Of a DNA stretch of 64,000 nt, positions 27,275 through 36,459 are shown one piece after another (position 1 is the first letter of the stretch; each line of letters begins with the position of its first letter). The stretch spans positions 1,922,001-1,986,000 of the forward strand of contig OZ246008.1 in assembly GCA_965230525.1 (NCBI GenBank), in the 5' to 3' direction. This DNA is from GCA-002733465 sp965230525 (GTDB lineage: Bacteria > Pseudomonadota > Gammaproteobacteria > Enterobacterales > Kangiellaceae). A program made the translations under genes and the position numbers. The notes under the pieces are model-generated. The model was given only the letters and a program-made list of their open reading frames with translations, was not told the origin of the DNA and made no database searches.

Positions 27275-27659
27275 AATCCCTCCAGATTTTGATTTTAAAG
27301 CGCCATAAAATAGTTATGTCGCCAAGGTGTGACTCAGTTTAATGTAGCAACAAGACTATGAACGCTATCTGAATCTAATTGATTGGCGCAAGATTTACCA
27401 GTATTCAAGCCTAAAACACGCTAAATACGGGTTAAACAGGACCGAATATAAGAAATATAAGTGCTTTTTAGTTGGTCTTTGCAACGCCTCGGCAGAATTT
27501 GGCTCACTTCAATACTCTGGACAACTGTGATATTAATGTTATTCTCCTTGCTTTCCAGCGCTATGACCTTTACTTGTTTCTACCTCAAAAAGCTGAGCGA
27601 GGTCTTTTCGTGCAATCATCATCAATAAATATATCAATGACTTAGGATTTACCAATTTC
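27275..27659. other. Intergenic region, 385 bp
   Basis: Divergent gap between the small basic exported protein and the oxygenase-like gene. I see no repeat, hairpin or convincing promoter beyond general AT-richness. Confidence 0.35.
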
Positions 27660-28259
27660 ATGACTGGACAAATAATCAGACCGTTTGGGCCTACGCTCTA
27701 CAAAGGGAAATTTTCTGAAAAGCTTCGTTTAGAAATTTTAGAAAAAGCCGCTCAATCTAACGACAGTGCGAGCCAAAGTCTGGCAGGCAATATTGAACAA
27801 GAACGCTTTATCGACTTAACCCCTGAGTGCGGCAATGAGTTGACTGCAAATGTACAAAGCTATTTAGAGCAATGTCATAGAGCCGGTGTGTTCAAACCTA
27901 AGTCGGAATTAAAAGGAATGTCGTTTGAAAAAATTTGGGTAAATTACCAAAAGAAAGGTGAGTGGAATCCTCCTCATGTCCATTCGGGCGACTTTTCAAT
28001 GGTCGGCTATTGCCAAGTACCCCAAGAGTTAAACGATGAGTGGAAGTTTGAAAATCAAAAAGGTCAAGACCCTGTCGGTGGAAAAATACAATGGAATTAC
28101 GGTACAGCGGCAACACACAATACCACTGTTTTTGGGCCAATCATTCCCGAAGAGGGGACGTTATATATTTTTCCTGCTTGGCTATTGCACTTTGTATTTC
28201 CATTTAATTCCGATGTCACTAGAATAAGCTTTTCGACAAATTGCCACTTGATTTATTAG
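27660..28259 (+). CDS. Putative 2OG-Fe(II) oxygenase superfamily protein
   Basis: 199 aa. The metal-site pattern is WNPPHVHSGDFSMVGYCQVP near residues 98-117 (His and Asp candidates) and WLLHFVFPF with RISFSTN near the C-terminus (distal His and the 2-oxoglutarate-binding Arg). This resembles small uncharacterised oxygenases often annotated next to phage or prolyl-hydroxylase-like families. It is cytoplasmic, with no signal peptide. It is convergent with the YtcJ-type amidohydrolase, only 8 bp apart, with no terminator between them. Substrate unknown. Confidence 0.65.
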   Translation: MTGQIIRPFGPTLYKGKFSEKLRLEILEKAAQSNDSASQSLAGNIEQERFIDLTPECGNELTANVQSYLEQCHRAGVFKPKSELKGMSFEKIWVNYQKKGEWNPPHVHSGDFSMVGYCQVPQELNDEWKFENQKGQDPVGGKIQWNYGTAATHNTTVFGPIIPEEGTLYIFPAWLLHFVFPFNSDVTRISFSTNCHLIY

Positions 28260-28267
28260 CTCGAATT

Positions 28268-29944
28268 TTAATTCGCTTTTTTATAAACCACTTTACCATC
28301 GACCACAGTCATACTTACTTTGACATCTTTAATGTGGTCGACTGGAATCGATAAAATGTCCTGTTCCAGAACGACAAAGTCAGCCAAGAATCCGGCTTTG
28401 AGTTTGCCCAGTTTATTTTCTTGAAATCCAGCATAAGCATTATTGCTGGTATAAGCTGTTAGTGCTTGTTCCACGCTAATTTTTTCCTCGGGTACCCAGC
28501 CGCCGGGATTTTTGTTATCAATTGTTTGTCGTGTCACGGCTGCATAAATACCTTGCATCACATTGATCGGAGCAACAGGAGCATCAGAGCCGAAAGTTAC
28601 TGTGGCGCCTTTATCCATTAAACTGTCAAATGCATAAGTTGTTTTGATACGCTGTTTTCCGATTCGTTTCTCGGCCCATCGACCATCATCTATTGCGTGA
28701 TAAGGTTGCATCGAGGCGATAATGGATTGTTTGGCAATTCGATCAATAGCTGACTTGCTTAAGTGTTGTGCGTGCTCAATTCGCCAACGTCTTTGTGGAT
28801 TAGCGGGATTATTTTTTTCTATATCTGTAAAGCGATCCAACAACCAGTCGTTTGCTCGGTCGCCAATAGCATGAATGGTCACATGTAAGCCTGCGGCATC
28901 GCCTGCTTTCATCCAATCGCTAAAATCTTCTAAATCGTAAATCGGAAAGCCTTTTTTATCGGGTTCATCATTGTATGCTTGATAAAACCAAGCCGTCGTG
29001 CTTCCGAGTGAACCATCCACTAAGCCTTTTAGACCACCCCAACGATGCATCTCATTTCCGCGACCATTTTGTTTAACAAAGTCAGCGAGCTTTAGATGTG
29101 TTTGTAACGGCACAAAACTGTATACACGCATTTTAAGTTGCTGGTTTTGAGAGAGTTTTTTGAAAGCATGTAAGTGTTGCCACGTGCCCATGTCGTGGAT
29201 TTGTGTCACTCCAAAACTGAGCGCATGATCAATGCCTTGTTTAAATTCATTAGCTTGTTGACGTATGCTGAGCTCAGGAACTATTTTACTAACTAAACTC
29301 ATTGCGGCATCTCGCAATATCCCCGTTGGGTTCCCGTCTTTATCTCGAACGATTTCACCGCCGGGCAATTCCTCGGTTTGTTTGCTAATACCGGCCAATG
29401 ACATCGCTTTAGAGTTAGCCAGTGCCATATGGCCATCTGTGCGCAATAAATACACAGGATTATCAGGAGTAACCGCGTCAATCCATTTTGCTTCGGGCAG
29501 CTGGCCTCCCCATGCCTCGTGGTCCCATATGCCCATGAGAATCCACTGACCCTTTTCTAGTGTTTTAGCGAATGCTGCTATCCGGCTCACAAACTCCTGC
29601 TTACTAGAGGCATCGCGCAATTGAACGGCAGATAATAAACCTGATACATCAGCAAAGTGGGTGTGATTATCAATAAAGCCGGGAGTCACTCGTGCGCCTT
29701 TCAAATCAAAAACTTGAGTATCGTTACCCTTAAATTTTAGAATTTCGGTATCGTTACTGACCGCCAGAATAGTATTACCTTTTATTGCAATACTTTGAGC
29801 CGAAGGGTTTGACTTGTCGCCTGTCCAAATCTTAGCGTTGGTAAATATCTGGTCTGCTATTTGTTGGGCCATAACAACTGGCGGGTTTAAAAAACTGTGG
29901 CAAAGGCAAATAAAAACAAATTGCAGCGAGCGGGATTTATTCAT
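28268..29944 (-). CDS. Exported YtcJ-type amidohydrolase (Amidohydro_3)
   Basis: 558 aa with signal peptide (residues about 7-26, VVMAQQ). Amidohydrolase_3 pattern: TNAKIWTGDKSNPSAQS at the start, metal-binding H-x-H in PGFIDNHTHFADV, WDHEAWGG, HVTIHAIGDRAND, IEHAQHLS and the aspartate in FGSDAPVAP. Length is typical for the family (about 550). Members hydrolyse N-acyl or cyclic amide substrates; this one would act in the periplasm. A 10-bp inverted repeat lies 70-95 bp upstream. It appears monocistronic. Confidence 0.87.
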   Translation of the reverse strand: MNKSRSLQFVFICLCHSFLNPPVVMAQQIADQIFTNAKIWTGDKSNPSAQSIAIKGNTILAVSNDTEILKFKGNDTQVFDLKGARVTPGFIDNHTHFADVSGLLSAVQLRDASSKQEFVSRIAAFAKTLEKGQWILMGIWDHEAWGGQLPEAKWIDAVTPDNPVYLLRTDGHMALANSKAMSLAGISKQTEELPGGEIVRDKDGNPTGILRDAAMSLVSKIVPELSIRQQANEFKQGIDHALSFGVTQIHDMGTWQHLHAFKKLSQNQQLKMRVYSFVPLQTHLKLADFVKQNGRGNEMHRWGGLKGLVDGSLGSTTAWFYQAYNDEPDKKGFPIYDLEDFSDWMKAGDAAGLHVTIHAIGDRANDWLLDRFTDIEKNNPANPQRRWRIEHAQHLSKSAIDRIAKQSIIASMQPYHAIDDGRWAEKRIGKQRIKTTYAFDSLMDKGATVTFGSDAPVAPINVMQGIYAAVTRQTIDNKNPGGWVPEEKISVEQALTAYTSNNAYAGFQENKLGKLKAGFLADFVVLEQDILSIPVDHIKDVKVSMTVVDGKVVYKKAN

Positions 29945-30013
29945 AGCATGTACTCTTTGGGTAATTTAATTTGAAGGCAGAGTACAGCTAAAAGTCTCGC
30001 AGTTCACGGACTC

Positions 30014-30039
30014 AAACTTTGCCTAGTCGGGCAAAGTTT
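30014..30039. promoter_or_regulatory. 10-bp inverted repeat upstream of the YtcJ-type gene
   Basis: AAACTTTGCC and GGCAAAGTTT flank TAGTCG, a perfect dyad. It lies 70-95 bp upstream of the amidohydrolase ATG. It could be an operator, or a terminator of the acetyltransferase gene 160 bp away; no T-run follows. Confidence 0.45.
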
Positions 30040-30197
30040 AACAAATAAACTGATAGCGTTCTATTTTCTTCATCATTCGACCAAGAAATTATCGTTAGAT
30101 TGAAAATTTAAGCCAGATCGAAAAGTAGATGAAGTTGAAAAAACAAACTGCCATCTAGCAGAAACTCAAAATGAATCGAATCTATCGTATTTAACAG

Positions 30198-30647
30198 TTA
30201 ATCCAGTGCTTTTAAAAAACAAACGACTCGCTCGACTTCTTTGTAACCTAGGTGTTTATGGATGGCGATACTCTGATGGTTATCAATCTCTGTGTCGCTT
30301 GCTAATTCACGATACCCTTGCTGTTTGGCCCATTGCTCAGCGGCTTGTATCAATTGTTTGCCGTAACCACACCCTCTAAACGGCTTTTTTATAAACCAGC
30401 CTTCGATATAAGGTACTTTGAATGCGGTTGAGCCTTCTGCAAAGTTCCTCAGGTTTAGTTCAATAAAGCCTGCAACCTCATTTTGTGGTGAAAAAATTAG
30501 AAGGGTTTCAACAATATCATTGGAGCAATGGTCGAAGAAATTCTGAATTTGCTGTGGGTGCTCAGACGCTGAATCTGGCCATAGTTGACTCCGCATTTCA
30601 ATCCAGTGTTTTTTATCCCTTAATGCTGCGGGGCGAATGGGTTGCAT
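30198..30647 (-). CDS. AAC(6')-like GNAT N-acetyltransferase
   Basis: 149 aa from ATG 30647; a TTG 33 bases upstream gives an N-terminal extension that does not fit. The pattern follows chromosomal aminoglycoside 6'-N-acetyltransferases: IRPAALRDKKHWIEMRSQLW, YIEGWFIKKPFRGCGYGKQL (acetyl-CoA loop R-x-x-G-x-G/A-like), AEQWAKQQGYRELASDTEID and HLGYKEVERVVCFLK. That ending is very typical of AAC(6')-I enzymes. It transfers acetyl from acetyl-CoA to an amine, but the natural substrate may not be an antibiotic. No integron or mobile element surrounds it. Confidence 0.8.
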   Translation of the reverse strand: MQPIRPAALRDKKHWIEMRSQLWPDSASEHPQQIQNFFDHCSNDIVETLLIFSPQNEVAGFIELNLRNFAEGSTAFKVPYIEGWFIKKPFRGCGYGKQLIQAAEQWAKQQGYRELASDTEIDNHQSIAIHKHLGYKEVERVVCFLKALD

Positions 30648-30983
30648 AATGAACAATCTCAAGATAGCGGAATTGAGCAAAAAGTATAAATCTTATCAGT
30701 GTTAAATTAAACTGTAAGAAACAGTTTATCTTAAAAGCCAATTTAGGTAACCTTGCTTGAATTGGAAATGAGTGGCTTAGGCTGGATTTGATATTGATAT
30801 TGATATTGATATCAGTATTCCCTGTAGCATCAGGGCACGAAATATCGCTGAGTTGAACCTTGGGTTTAAATAATCGAGCAATTTTTCTGCACTGTAGCGA
30901 GTTAAAGGTATTGAAATCAGCTGGTGAAGAGATTGAATAGCGCTCAATAGAGAAATTAGAAATACCGAAATTAGGAATTATTG
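30648..30983. other. Intergenic region, 336 bp, upstream of methionine S-methyltransferase
   Basis: Divergent gap holding a hexanucleotide tandem repeat (30789-30812). Promoters for both flanking genes must lie here but none stands out. Confidence 0.4.
30789..30812. repeat. Hexanucleotide repeat, (TGATAT) x 4
   Basis: Four exact copies of TGATAT in tandem, 172 bp upstream of the methionine S-methyltransferase ATG. Such tracts can change in copy number by slippage. Confidence 0.8.
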
Positions 30984-33900
30984 ATGAGCAGCATCGTGCT
31001 ATCTCCACAAGATTTTGTAAGGCAATGTCAGCAATCTAGTAGTGAAGCCTATGAGCTTTTTAAGCAGGTATTAATTTGTTTAGAAAATCCTGACACACAA
31101 CTTAAGGCCCACCAGTTTTTGTTGGCACTTAAGCAATACTTTTATAAAGCCAAGCCTGAAGCTTGTCATTTCCAATTCTTAAAGCAAAGCGTTTTAGATG
31201 GTGATGATCAAACCGTTAACCTCGACTTGCTGCAATTCCCAAGTACCTTCTTACCGGAAGCCTGGTCGTTTACTTTTTATGAGGGGTTACTACGTTATCC
31301 TTTTGATGAGTTTAAGAATAAACAAATTGTAGAGCTAGGCTGTGGCATTGGTTGGATTTCAATAGCGTTGGCACTAAGATATTCCCCAAAGACGGTTTAT
31401 GGTTTGGATATCAATCCTAAAGCGACAGTTTGTGCTAAGTTAAATCTCTATATCAATGCAATCAATCATGATGGCACACAAAAGATTTTGAGTAACGGCC
31501 AACCTTTGGCTGATTGCGTTCAATTTGAGGAATCAAATTTATTTGATTGTTTTGAACGGCAAACTATTCAATTCGATCGCATTATTGGGTGTATTCCGCA
31601 AGTGCTAAATCCCGAACCTGAAGTAATGGAAACTTTGATCGCTGAAACAGCAAGCGATGAATATTTGCACTCTTTGAGTAATTATTTTGCCAAGCAAGGT
31701 TTTATCGAAGATCAGTTTGGTCTGGGACTCATCGCAAGAGCTGTTGAACAGTCTATTCCGCTGCTTGAGTCAAATGGAAAACTGATTTTAAATTTGGGTG
31801 GAAGGCCTGGACGTTCGGTTTTAGAAAGACTGATGCAGCGTAGAGGATTTAATGTACGAAGAGTGTGGCAGACTCAAGTAGAGCAGGCCGCTGATACCGA
31901 AATTGATGCACTTGTTGATATTGAGAAAAATACCGGGCATCGCTTTGAGTTTTATATGTCTCGGAACTCTGATATTCCAATTGACGCTAGAGTTGCTTTG
32001 GAATACGCCAATGCGGGTGGAAAAATATATCACTCGGTAGATGTTTATGAAGCAACTATGTTATTTCCCGACCAGGTCAAATCAATCTATCGCTCCGTCG
32101 ATGAGTTAGAAAGTGATAGTGTTCGCAGTGCGGTGGACCTTACTTATGACAATATTGAAGATGCTGAGGAAAGATACTTCTTTCTTGCTTATTTAGCTAA
32201 ATCGTTAGCAAATACCTCTCATTTTCCCTATCAAAACACTGCGGGGTTAAATTATTTTAGGCAACAGCTAGCGGAATTTTTTAATTACTATTTAAGATTA
32301 AAAACCAATGAGCAGCAACTAATTATTACCCCGAGTCGGCGAGAAATGCTTAATAACTTGTTGGCGTGCGTAAGACCAAAATTAGTGTTAATCGCTAAAA
32401 CACTGTGGGATTTGGTGAGTAAACGATTTGACAACCAAGCAACCCAATTAATGCAAACACCTTTACGAGTTGAATATTTAATCGAACTCATAAAACGATT
32501 AAAACCAGAAGTGGTCATCACGCAATTAGATGAGTTTGAAATTCAATCAACCCAATTGGTTGAACAGTTAATGCAAACTGCCATCGAGCATAATGTGCTG
32601 CTTATTCTGGATTTAACCGATAGTATTGATTTGAGCAGTCAACCCAAAATACACGGTATATTTCGTTACTTATCCGAACAACAGCTACCGAGTAACTTAG
32701 TCATTATGGCTGGGTTAGTGAATAACCGCGTTTATCAACATTATTCGTTAAACATTACCTTAAGCGCTAATCAAACCGTTATAAAAAATCTTGAAGACGC
32801 AGCGGAGTTAACCTACAGTCGAACACCTAGTTTAAAACAGCTTTATTACGCACATTTACTTGAGCAGTTACTTTATTTTCAACGAACTCGTACTGCTGAA
32901 AATGTCGAGACGCATCAGCCAACGAAAAAAACTGAACAGAAAGTTCGAGACAAACTTTGTCAATCAGCCAAGAGCGCTTTTTCACATCCTGCAATAGTTG
33001 GAAATCGGCTTGATTTTAGTCCGCAAAGTGTTCGACTAGACTACGGTGAAAACGAACTTCGGTCGCCCGATTTTTTGAAAGAAGTATTGCTCGAAAGTTA
33101 CTTGGTCAGAAACTGGGCTGGCGACGAAACCTCGGTTGACCAGCCGATTCGGGAGCTATTGTTGAACCGTTTTGGAATTCCAAAAGGGATTTATTCCAAA
33201 GTATTGCTTGCAGATGGCGTAGCACCGATTTTTTCCGCGCTACTAAACCTTTGCAAAGATCAACAATGTAAGCTAGTGATCCCTAGTGGCTGTTATGGTT
33301 ATTTTGATGCTGCCGCCAAATTCAAACAACTTGACTTAATTCGACTGTCAACCAGCGAAAATAATCAATTTAAAATTTCCCTCGCAGACCTCCAACAAAA
33401 TCAACCGCAATTGCAAGGGGCATGGCTATTTTTAAACGCACCGGTCGTCAATCCTACTGGTGCTATCTATTCTAATCAAGAGCTCAACCAAATTCTTACA
33501 TTTGCAGTTGAAAATCAAATGTATGTCATTATGGATAGTATCTTTAGTGGATTAGAATTTTCACAAGATTGTCATCAAAGTCTTAGCAAAAATATTCAAG
33601 CATTCTCCGATGCCAATCAGTGCGAATTGGTGCTTATGGGAGGTTTATCGAAAGAGCATGCTGCCGGCGGGCTTAGATTCGGCTACGCCTGGACTACTTC
33701 CAAACAGCTTGCTCAACGACTCGAACTAGAATTGCCACACCGGCCACATTTTACCCTGCGCTATGCGGTTAGAAAGTTAATCAATGCACAGCTTGGTCAA
33801 CATTCTGGATTGCTCAATCATCTGCAAAATCAACGTGATATTCTTGCTGATCGTGCCAGACGGTTAAGCGAGCAATTAATTCGATTAGGTTGGCAAGTTA

Positions 33901-34133
33901 TTGAACCTCAAGGTGGCTTATTTATGGTGGCTAAACCGGCAATGGCCGAAGGATTGAGTGACACTGATAAAGTAGCCGTTGCAGATGAGGTGGCGACTAA
34001 GTTGTTTGATGAGCATGGTATTGCAATCAATAATGCGACATGGACAGGGCTGCCTGGTTATTGTCGTTTTGTCTTATCTTGTTCGGAATCGGTCTTTGAA
34101 GAGGCCCTTAATCGCTTAGGCAAAGTTTTATAG
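30984..34133 (+). CDS. Full-length plant-type methionine S-methyltransferase
   Basis: 1049 aa; ATG 30984 with AGGA seven bases upstream. The N-terminal SAM-methyltransferase part (about 1-340) closely follows plant MMT: FVRQCQQSSSEAYELFKQ, WSFTFYEGLLRYP, ELGCGIGWISIALA, VYGLDINPKA, GCIPQVLNPEPE, FIEDQFGLGLIARAVE, NLGGRPGRSVLERL, QAADTEIDALVDIEKN. The C-terminal part (about 690-1049) is aminotransferase class I/II-like, with LNAPVVNPTGAIYS and a lysine in GGLSKEHAAGGLRFGY near residue 890. It makes S-methylmethionine from methionine and SAM, a first step toward DMSP in some organisms. No decarboxylase or DMSP gene is adjacent. The role of the PLP-like domain is unclear. Confidence 0.85.
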   Translation: MSSIVLSPQDFVRQCQQSSSEAYELFKQVLICLENPDTQLKAHQFLLALKQYFYKAKPEACHFQFLKQSVLDGDDQTVNLDLLQFPSTFLPEAWSFTFYEGLLRYPFDEFKNKQIVELGCGIGWISIALALRYSPKTVYGLDINPKATVCAKLNLYINAINHDGTQKILSNGQPLADCVQFEESNLFDCFERQTIQFDRIIGCIPQVLNPEPEVMETLIAETASDEYLHSLSNYFAKQGFIEDQFGLGLIARAVEQSIPLLESNGKLILNLGGRPGRSVLERLMQRRGFNVRRVWQTQVEQAADTEIDALVDIEKNTGHRFEFYMSRNSDIPIDARVALEYANAGGKIYHSVDVYEATMLFPDQVKSIYRSVDELESDSVRSAVDLTYDNIEDAEERYFFLAYLAKSLANTSHFPYQNTAGLNYFRQQLAEFFNYYLRLKTNEQQLIITPSRREMLNNLLACVRPKLVLIAKTLWDLVSKRFDNQATQLMQTPLRVEYLIELIKRLKPEVVITQLDEFEIQSTQLVEQLMQTAIEHNVLLILDLTDSIDLSSQPKIHGIFRYLSEQQLPSNLVIMAGLVNNRVYQHYSLNITLSANQTVIKNLEDAAELTYSRTPSLKQLYYAHLLEQLLYFQRTRTAENVETHQPTKKTEQKVRDKLCQSAKSAFSHPAIVGNRLDFSPQSVRLDYGENELRSPDFLKEVLLESYLVRNWAGDETSVDQPIRELLLNRFGIPKGIYSKVLLADGVAPIFSALLNLCKDQQCKLVIPSGCYGYFDAAAKFKQLDLIRLSTSENNQFKISLADLQQNQPQLQGAWLFLNAPVVNPTGAIYSNQELNQILTFAVENQMYVIMDSIFSGLEFSQDCHQSLSKNIQAFSDANQCELVLMGGLSKEHAAGGLRFGYAWTTSKQLAQRLELELPHRPHFTLRYAVRKLINAQLGQHSGLLNHLQNQRDILADRARRLSEQLIRLGWQVIEPQGGLFMVAKPAMAEGLSDTDKVAVADEVATKLFDEHGIAINNATWTGLPGYCRFVLSCSESVFEEALNRLGKVL

Positions 34134-34245
34134 CCGCCAAGAGTAGGATGATAAGCCGTAAAAGAAAGTCTTAACGGTCACTCAATAAATCACAATAGAG
34201 CAAATTTAGACTACACTTATAGTGAATACCGTGCTGGGAGTTGCT

Positions 34246-35067
34246 ATGGCAAAGTTGAAAATAGCTGTGATTGACGACGCGACTATGATTCGCGATCTCA
34301 TCAAGAAGTTTATTCGACAAAATTTTCCTGATGCATCAATTTTTGATGCCAATAATGGACAAACCGGAATGAGCTTATTAATGCGCCAACCGGTTGATCT
34401 AATTTTGTGCGATTGGGAAATGCCCGAAATGGACGGCGAGGAGCTGTTAACTTGGGTTCGTCAGCAAGAGAAGTTAGCCAACGTCCCCTTTATTATGGTG
34501 ACCAGTCGCGGCGACAAAGAGTTTGTTGTCAAAGCCATTCAGTCGGGTGTCAGCGACTATCTAGTAAAACCCTTTAACAACAAGCAGTTTTTAGAAAAGG
34601 TATTCAAAGCGCTCAAACGACACGGTATCGACCTTCCTGAAAGCATGGTAGCAACTCCACCGCCTACTGGTCGAGGAGGCGACTCTTTAGCGGTACTAGC
34701 TGGGGGCGCGCCCGCAGCAAAACCTAAAGTCAATAAAGTCAAAAAACCGATGGCTAAGGGCTCAGCCATTTTGAGAACCCCCGGGGGGGAAATTCGTTGT
34801 GCGTTAAAACAGCTCGACCTCACCAGCATGATGGGGGTGTTCAAACATTCTGATTATATGCCGTCATTACTTGAACAGGTTTCTATGGATGTCGAGTTCA
34901 AGCGAGGCGAAGAGCAAAAGGTCATGAGAATCAACGGCTTTATCCAAATGTTAAAAAGCACCGATAATCGACCCGATTGTGAAATTATTCATGTTAAAGT
35001 TATATTCATGGATGAAGATCCAGAAAAACGTGCCCTCATTTCCGAGTATGTTGGACAGTTTAACTAA
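34246..35067 (+). CDS. Response regulator with PilZ-like C-terminal domain
   Basis: 273 aa from ATG 34246 (CTGGGAG five bases before; a GTG 24 bases upstream is less likely). The receiver domain (about 1-122) has the acidic pair in IAVIDDATM, phosphorylation site Asp56 in LILCDWEMPEMDG, a threonine in FIMVTSRGD and the lysine in YLVKPF. A Gly/Pro-rich linker is followed by a PilZ-like beta domain (about 180-270: GEIRCALKQLDLTSMMGVF, MRINGFIQML). The cyclic-di-GMP R-x-x-x-R motif is not evident, so it may not bind the nucleotide. No histidine kinase is adjacent. Confidence 0.78.
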   Translation: MAKLKIAVIDDATMIRDLIKKFIRQNFPDASIFDANNGQTGMSLLMRQPVDLILCDWEMPEMDGEELLTWVRQQEKLANVPFIMVTSRGDKEFVVKAIQSGVSDYLVKPFNNKQFLEKVFKALKRHGIDLPESMVATPPPTGRGGDSLAVLAGGAPAAKPKVNKVKKPMAKGSAILRTPGGEIRCALKQLDLTSMMGVFKHSDYMPSLLEQVSMDVEFKRGEEQKVMRINGFIQMLKSTDNRPDCEIIHVKVIFMDEDPEKRALISEYVGQFN

Positions 35068-35091
35068 AACTTAAAATTCAAAAGAAAAAGA

Positions 35092-35240
35092 ATTTACCAC
35101 GGAGGCACGGAGAACACAGAGAAAAGAAATCTAGATTTATTCAAACTCTCTAGCCTCAACATCTAGTTTTCTCTAATCCTTTAACTGTGTGTTCTCTGTA
35201 CCCAGCGTTGCACTGGGCAAGCTTTGCTTCTGTGGTAAGA
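35092..35240. repeat. CACAGAG-type inverted-repeat element, copy 1
   Basis: TTTACCACGGAGGCACGG starts the left arm. The right arm ends ACAGAGAACACACAG...CAGAAGCAAAGC when read on the minus strand, with TTACCACAG closing it. The arms are imperfect complements. An inner hairpin CCCAG...CTGGG is present. It has no coding potential and lies between the receiver gene and the nrdB stop codon. It shares sequence with 40486-40618 and 43271-43306. Confidence 0.75.
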
Positions 35241-35246
35241 AGATGT

Positions 35247-36428
35247 TTAATCCCAACTTAACGCAGCACCGGTTTGGTATTCAGTCACGCGTGTTTCAAA
35301 GAAGTTCTTTTCTTTTCGCATATTAGCCTGTTCATCCAACCAGCTTAATGAATTTTTTGCTCCTGGAAAGGGCTCATCAATTTTTAACTGCTTTGCTCGC
35401 CGGTTGGCTATAAAGCGGAATTGCTCAATGTGATCGTCTGCGCTGTAGCCTAAGATTGGTTCTTGTAAAATATAATGTGCGTAATTCATTTCACAAGCTT
35501 CGCTTTCATCCCACATATCTCTCAATCGCTGTTTATCAAGCGTGAGTTGCTCTTCTTTGACTATTTCATTAACTACTCGAATGCCAAATGCACAATGAAG
35601 TACTTCGTCTCGCATGATGTATTGCAATTGTTCGGCGGTTCCAGTCATTAGTCCTCGTCTTTGCAGAGCAAATATGGGACTAAATCCATTGTAGAACCAG
35701 CAGCCTTCAAATACACCAGCAAAGAATAGGTAAGAGTGAACAAAGTTATCTAATTCATCCTCGTCAGTTAAATCGATGTCTGGCCTCAATACAGAGTTTA
35801 GTCGGCCATTAGCCATATGTATTTTGGCATTAATTTGTGGAACCACTCGATAGCGGTTATAAATTTCGCTCTGTTCAATACCGATGGATTCAATACAGTG
35901 TTGATAGGTCCAAGTATGTAAGGCTTCTTCATAAACTTGGCGTGCTTGATAGATCTGTAGCTCTGGTGCAGTCATTTTTTCCATTACCGCAAGGCCGACA
36001 TTTCTCATGGCCAGAATGTCAGACGTCGTTAAGTAGGCGAGTACATTTTCATAGACATGTTTTTCTTCGATGGTTAACTTATGGTGATAGTCAGAGACAT
36101 CTTTGGTCATATTAATATCTAACGGTGTCCAATGGTTCTTGTTGGCGTTCAACCAAAAATTCCAAGCCCAAGGATATTTGAATGGTGCTAACTGATTGAT
36201 ATCACCTGATCCATTGATGATACGTTTATCATCGACGTTGACCGGTTTTAAATCAGCAATTTGCATTGATGATTGGTTATCTGTAACCGTATTCTCTACC
36301 TTGTGTTGATGCTTATTTACTGGCGGTTTAGAGGCTTGTTTAATAGCGCTTTGTTGATTGTTTTCACCGGTCTGGCTATTAGAGTCGGTCTGACTAAATG
36401 CTGCTGTTGGGTCGTCCCAATTTAACAT
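35247..36428 (-). CDS. nrdB: Class Ia ribonucleoside-diphosphate reductase beta subunit
   Basis: 393 aa; TAGGAGA precedes the ATG. Carries the di-iron/tyrosyl radical for NrdA. Helices with metal ligands are visible: EEALHTWTYQHCIES, FEGCWFYNGF and LQYIMRDEVLHCAFGIRVV. The C-terminal tail (TEYQTGAALSWD) is the part that docks to NrdA. A Gln/Ser-rich N-terminal extension of about 65 residues precedes the core, as in some marine gammaproteobacterial NrdB. It lies 31 bp after nrdA on the same transcript, so it shares the cobalamin-riboswitch leader. Confidence 0.93.
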   Translation of the reverse strand: MLNWDDPTAAFSQTDSNSQTGENNQQSAIKQASKPPVNKHQHKVENTVTDNQSSMQIADLKPVNVDDKRIINGSGDINQLAPFKYPWAWNFWLNANKNHWTPLDINMTKDVSDYHHKLTIEEKHVYENVLAYLTTSDILAMRNVGLAVMEKMTAPELQIYQARQVYEEALHTWTYQHCIESIGIEQSEIYNRYRVVPQINAKIHMANGRLNSVLRPDIDLTDEDELDNFVHSYLFFAGVFEGCWFYNGFSPIFALQRRGLMTGTAEQLQYIMRDEVLHCAFGIRVVNEIVKEEQLTLDKQRLRDMWDESEACEMNYAHYILQEPILGYSADDHIEQFRFIANRRAKQLKIDEPFPGAKNSLSWLDEQANMRKEKNFFETRVTEYQTGAALSWD

Positions 36429-36459
36429 GATTTTTCTCCTAATGTGGTATTAAGCAGGT

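Noticed and set aside
30613..31008. Minus-strand frame of 131 codons containing an Asp-Ile-Asn repeat
   Set aside because: The repeat is the translation of the TGATAT tract, and the frame overlaps the starts of two real genes.
34150..34165. Shared ATAAGCCGTAA between 34 kb and the repeat at 20.9 kb
   Set aside because: Only 11 bases agree, so it is within chance for AT-rich DNA.
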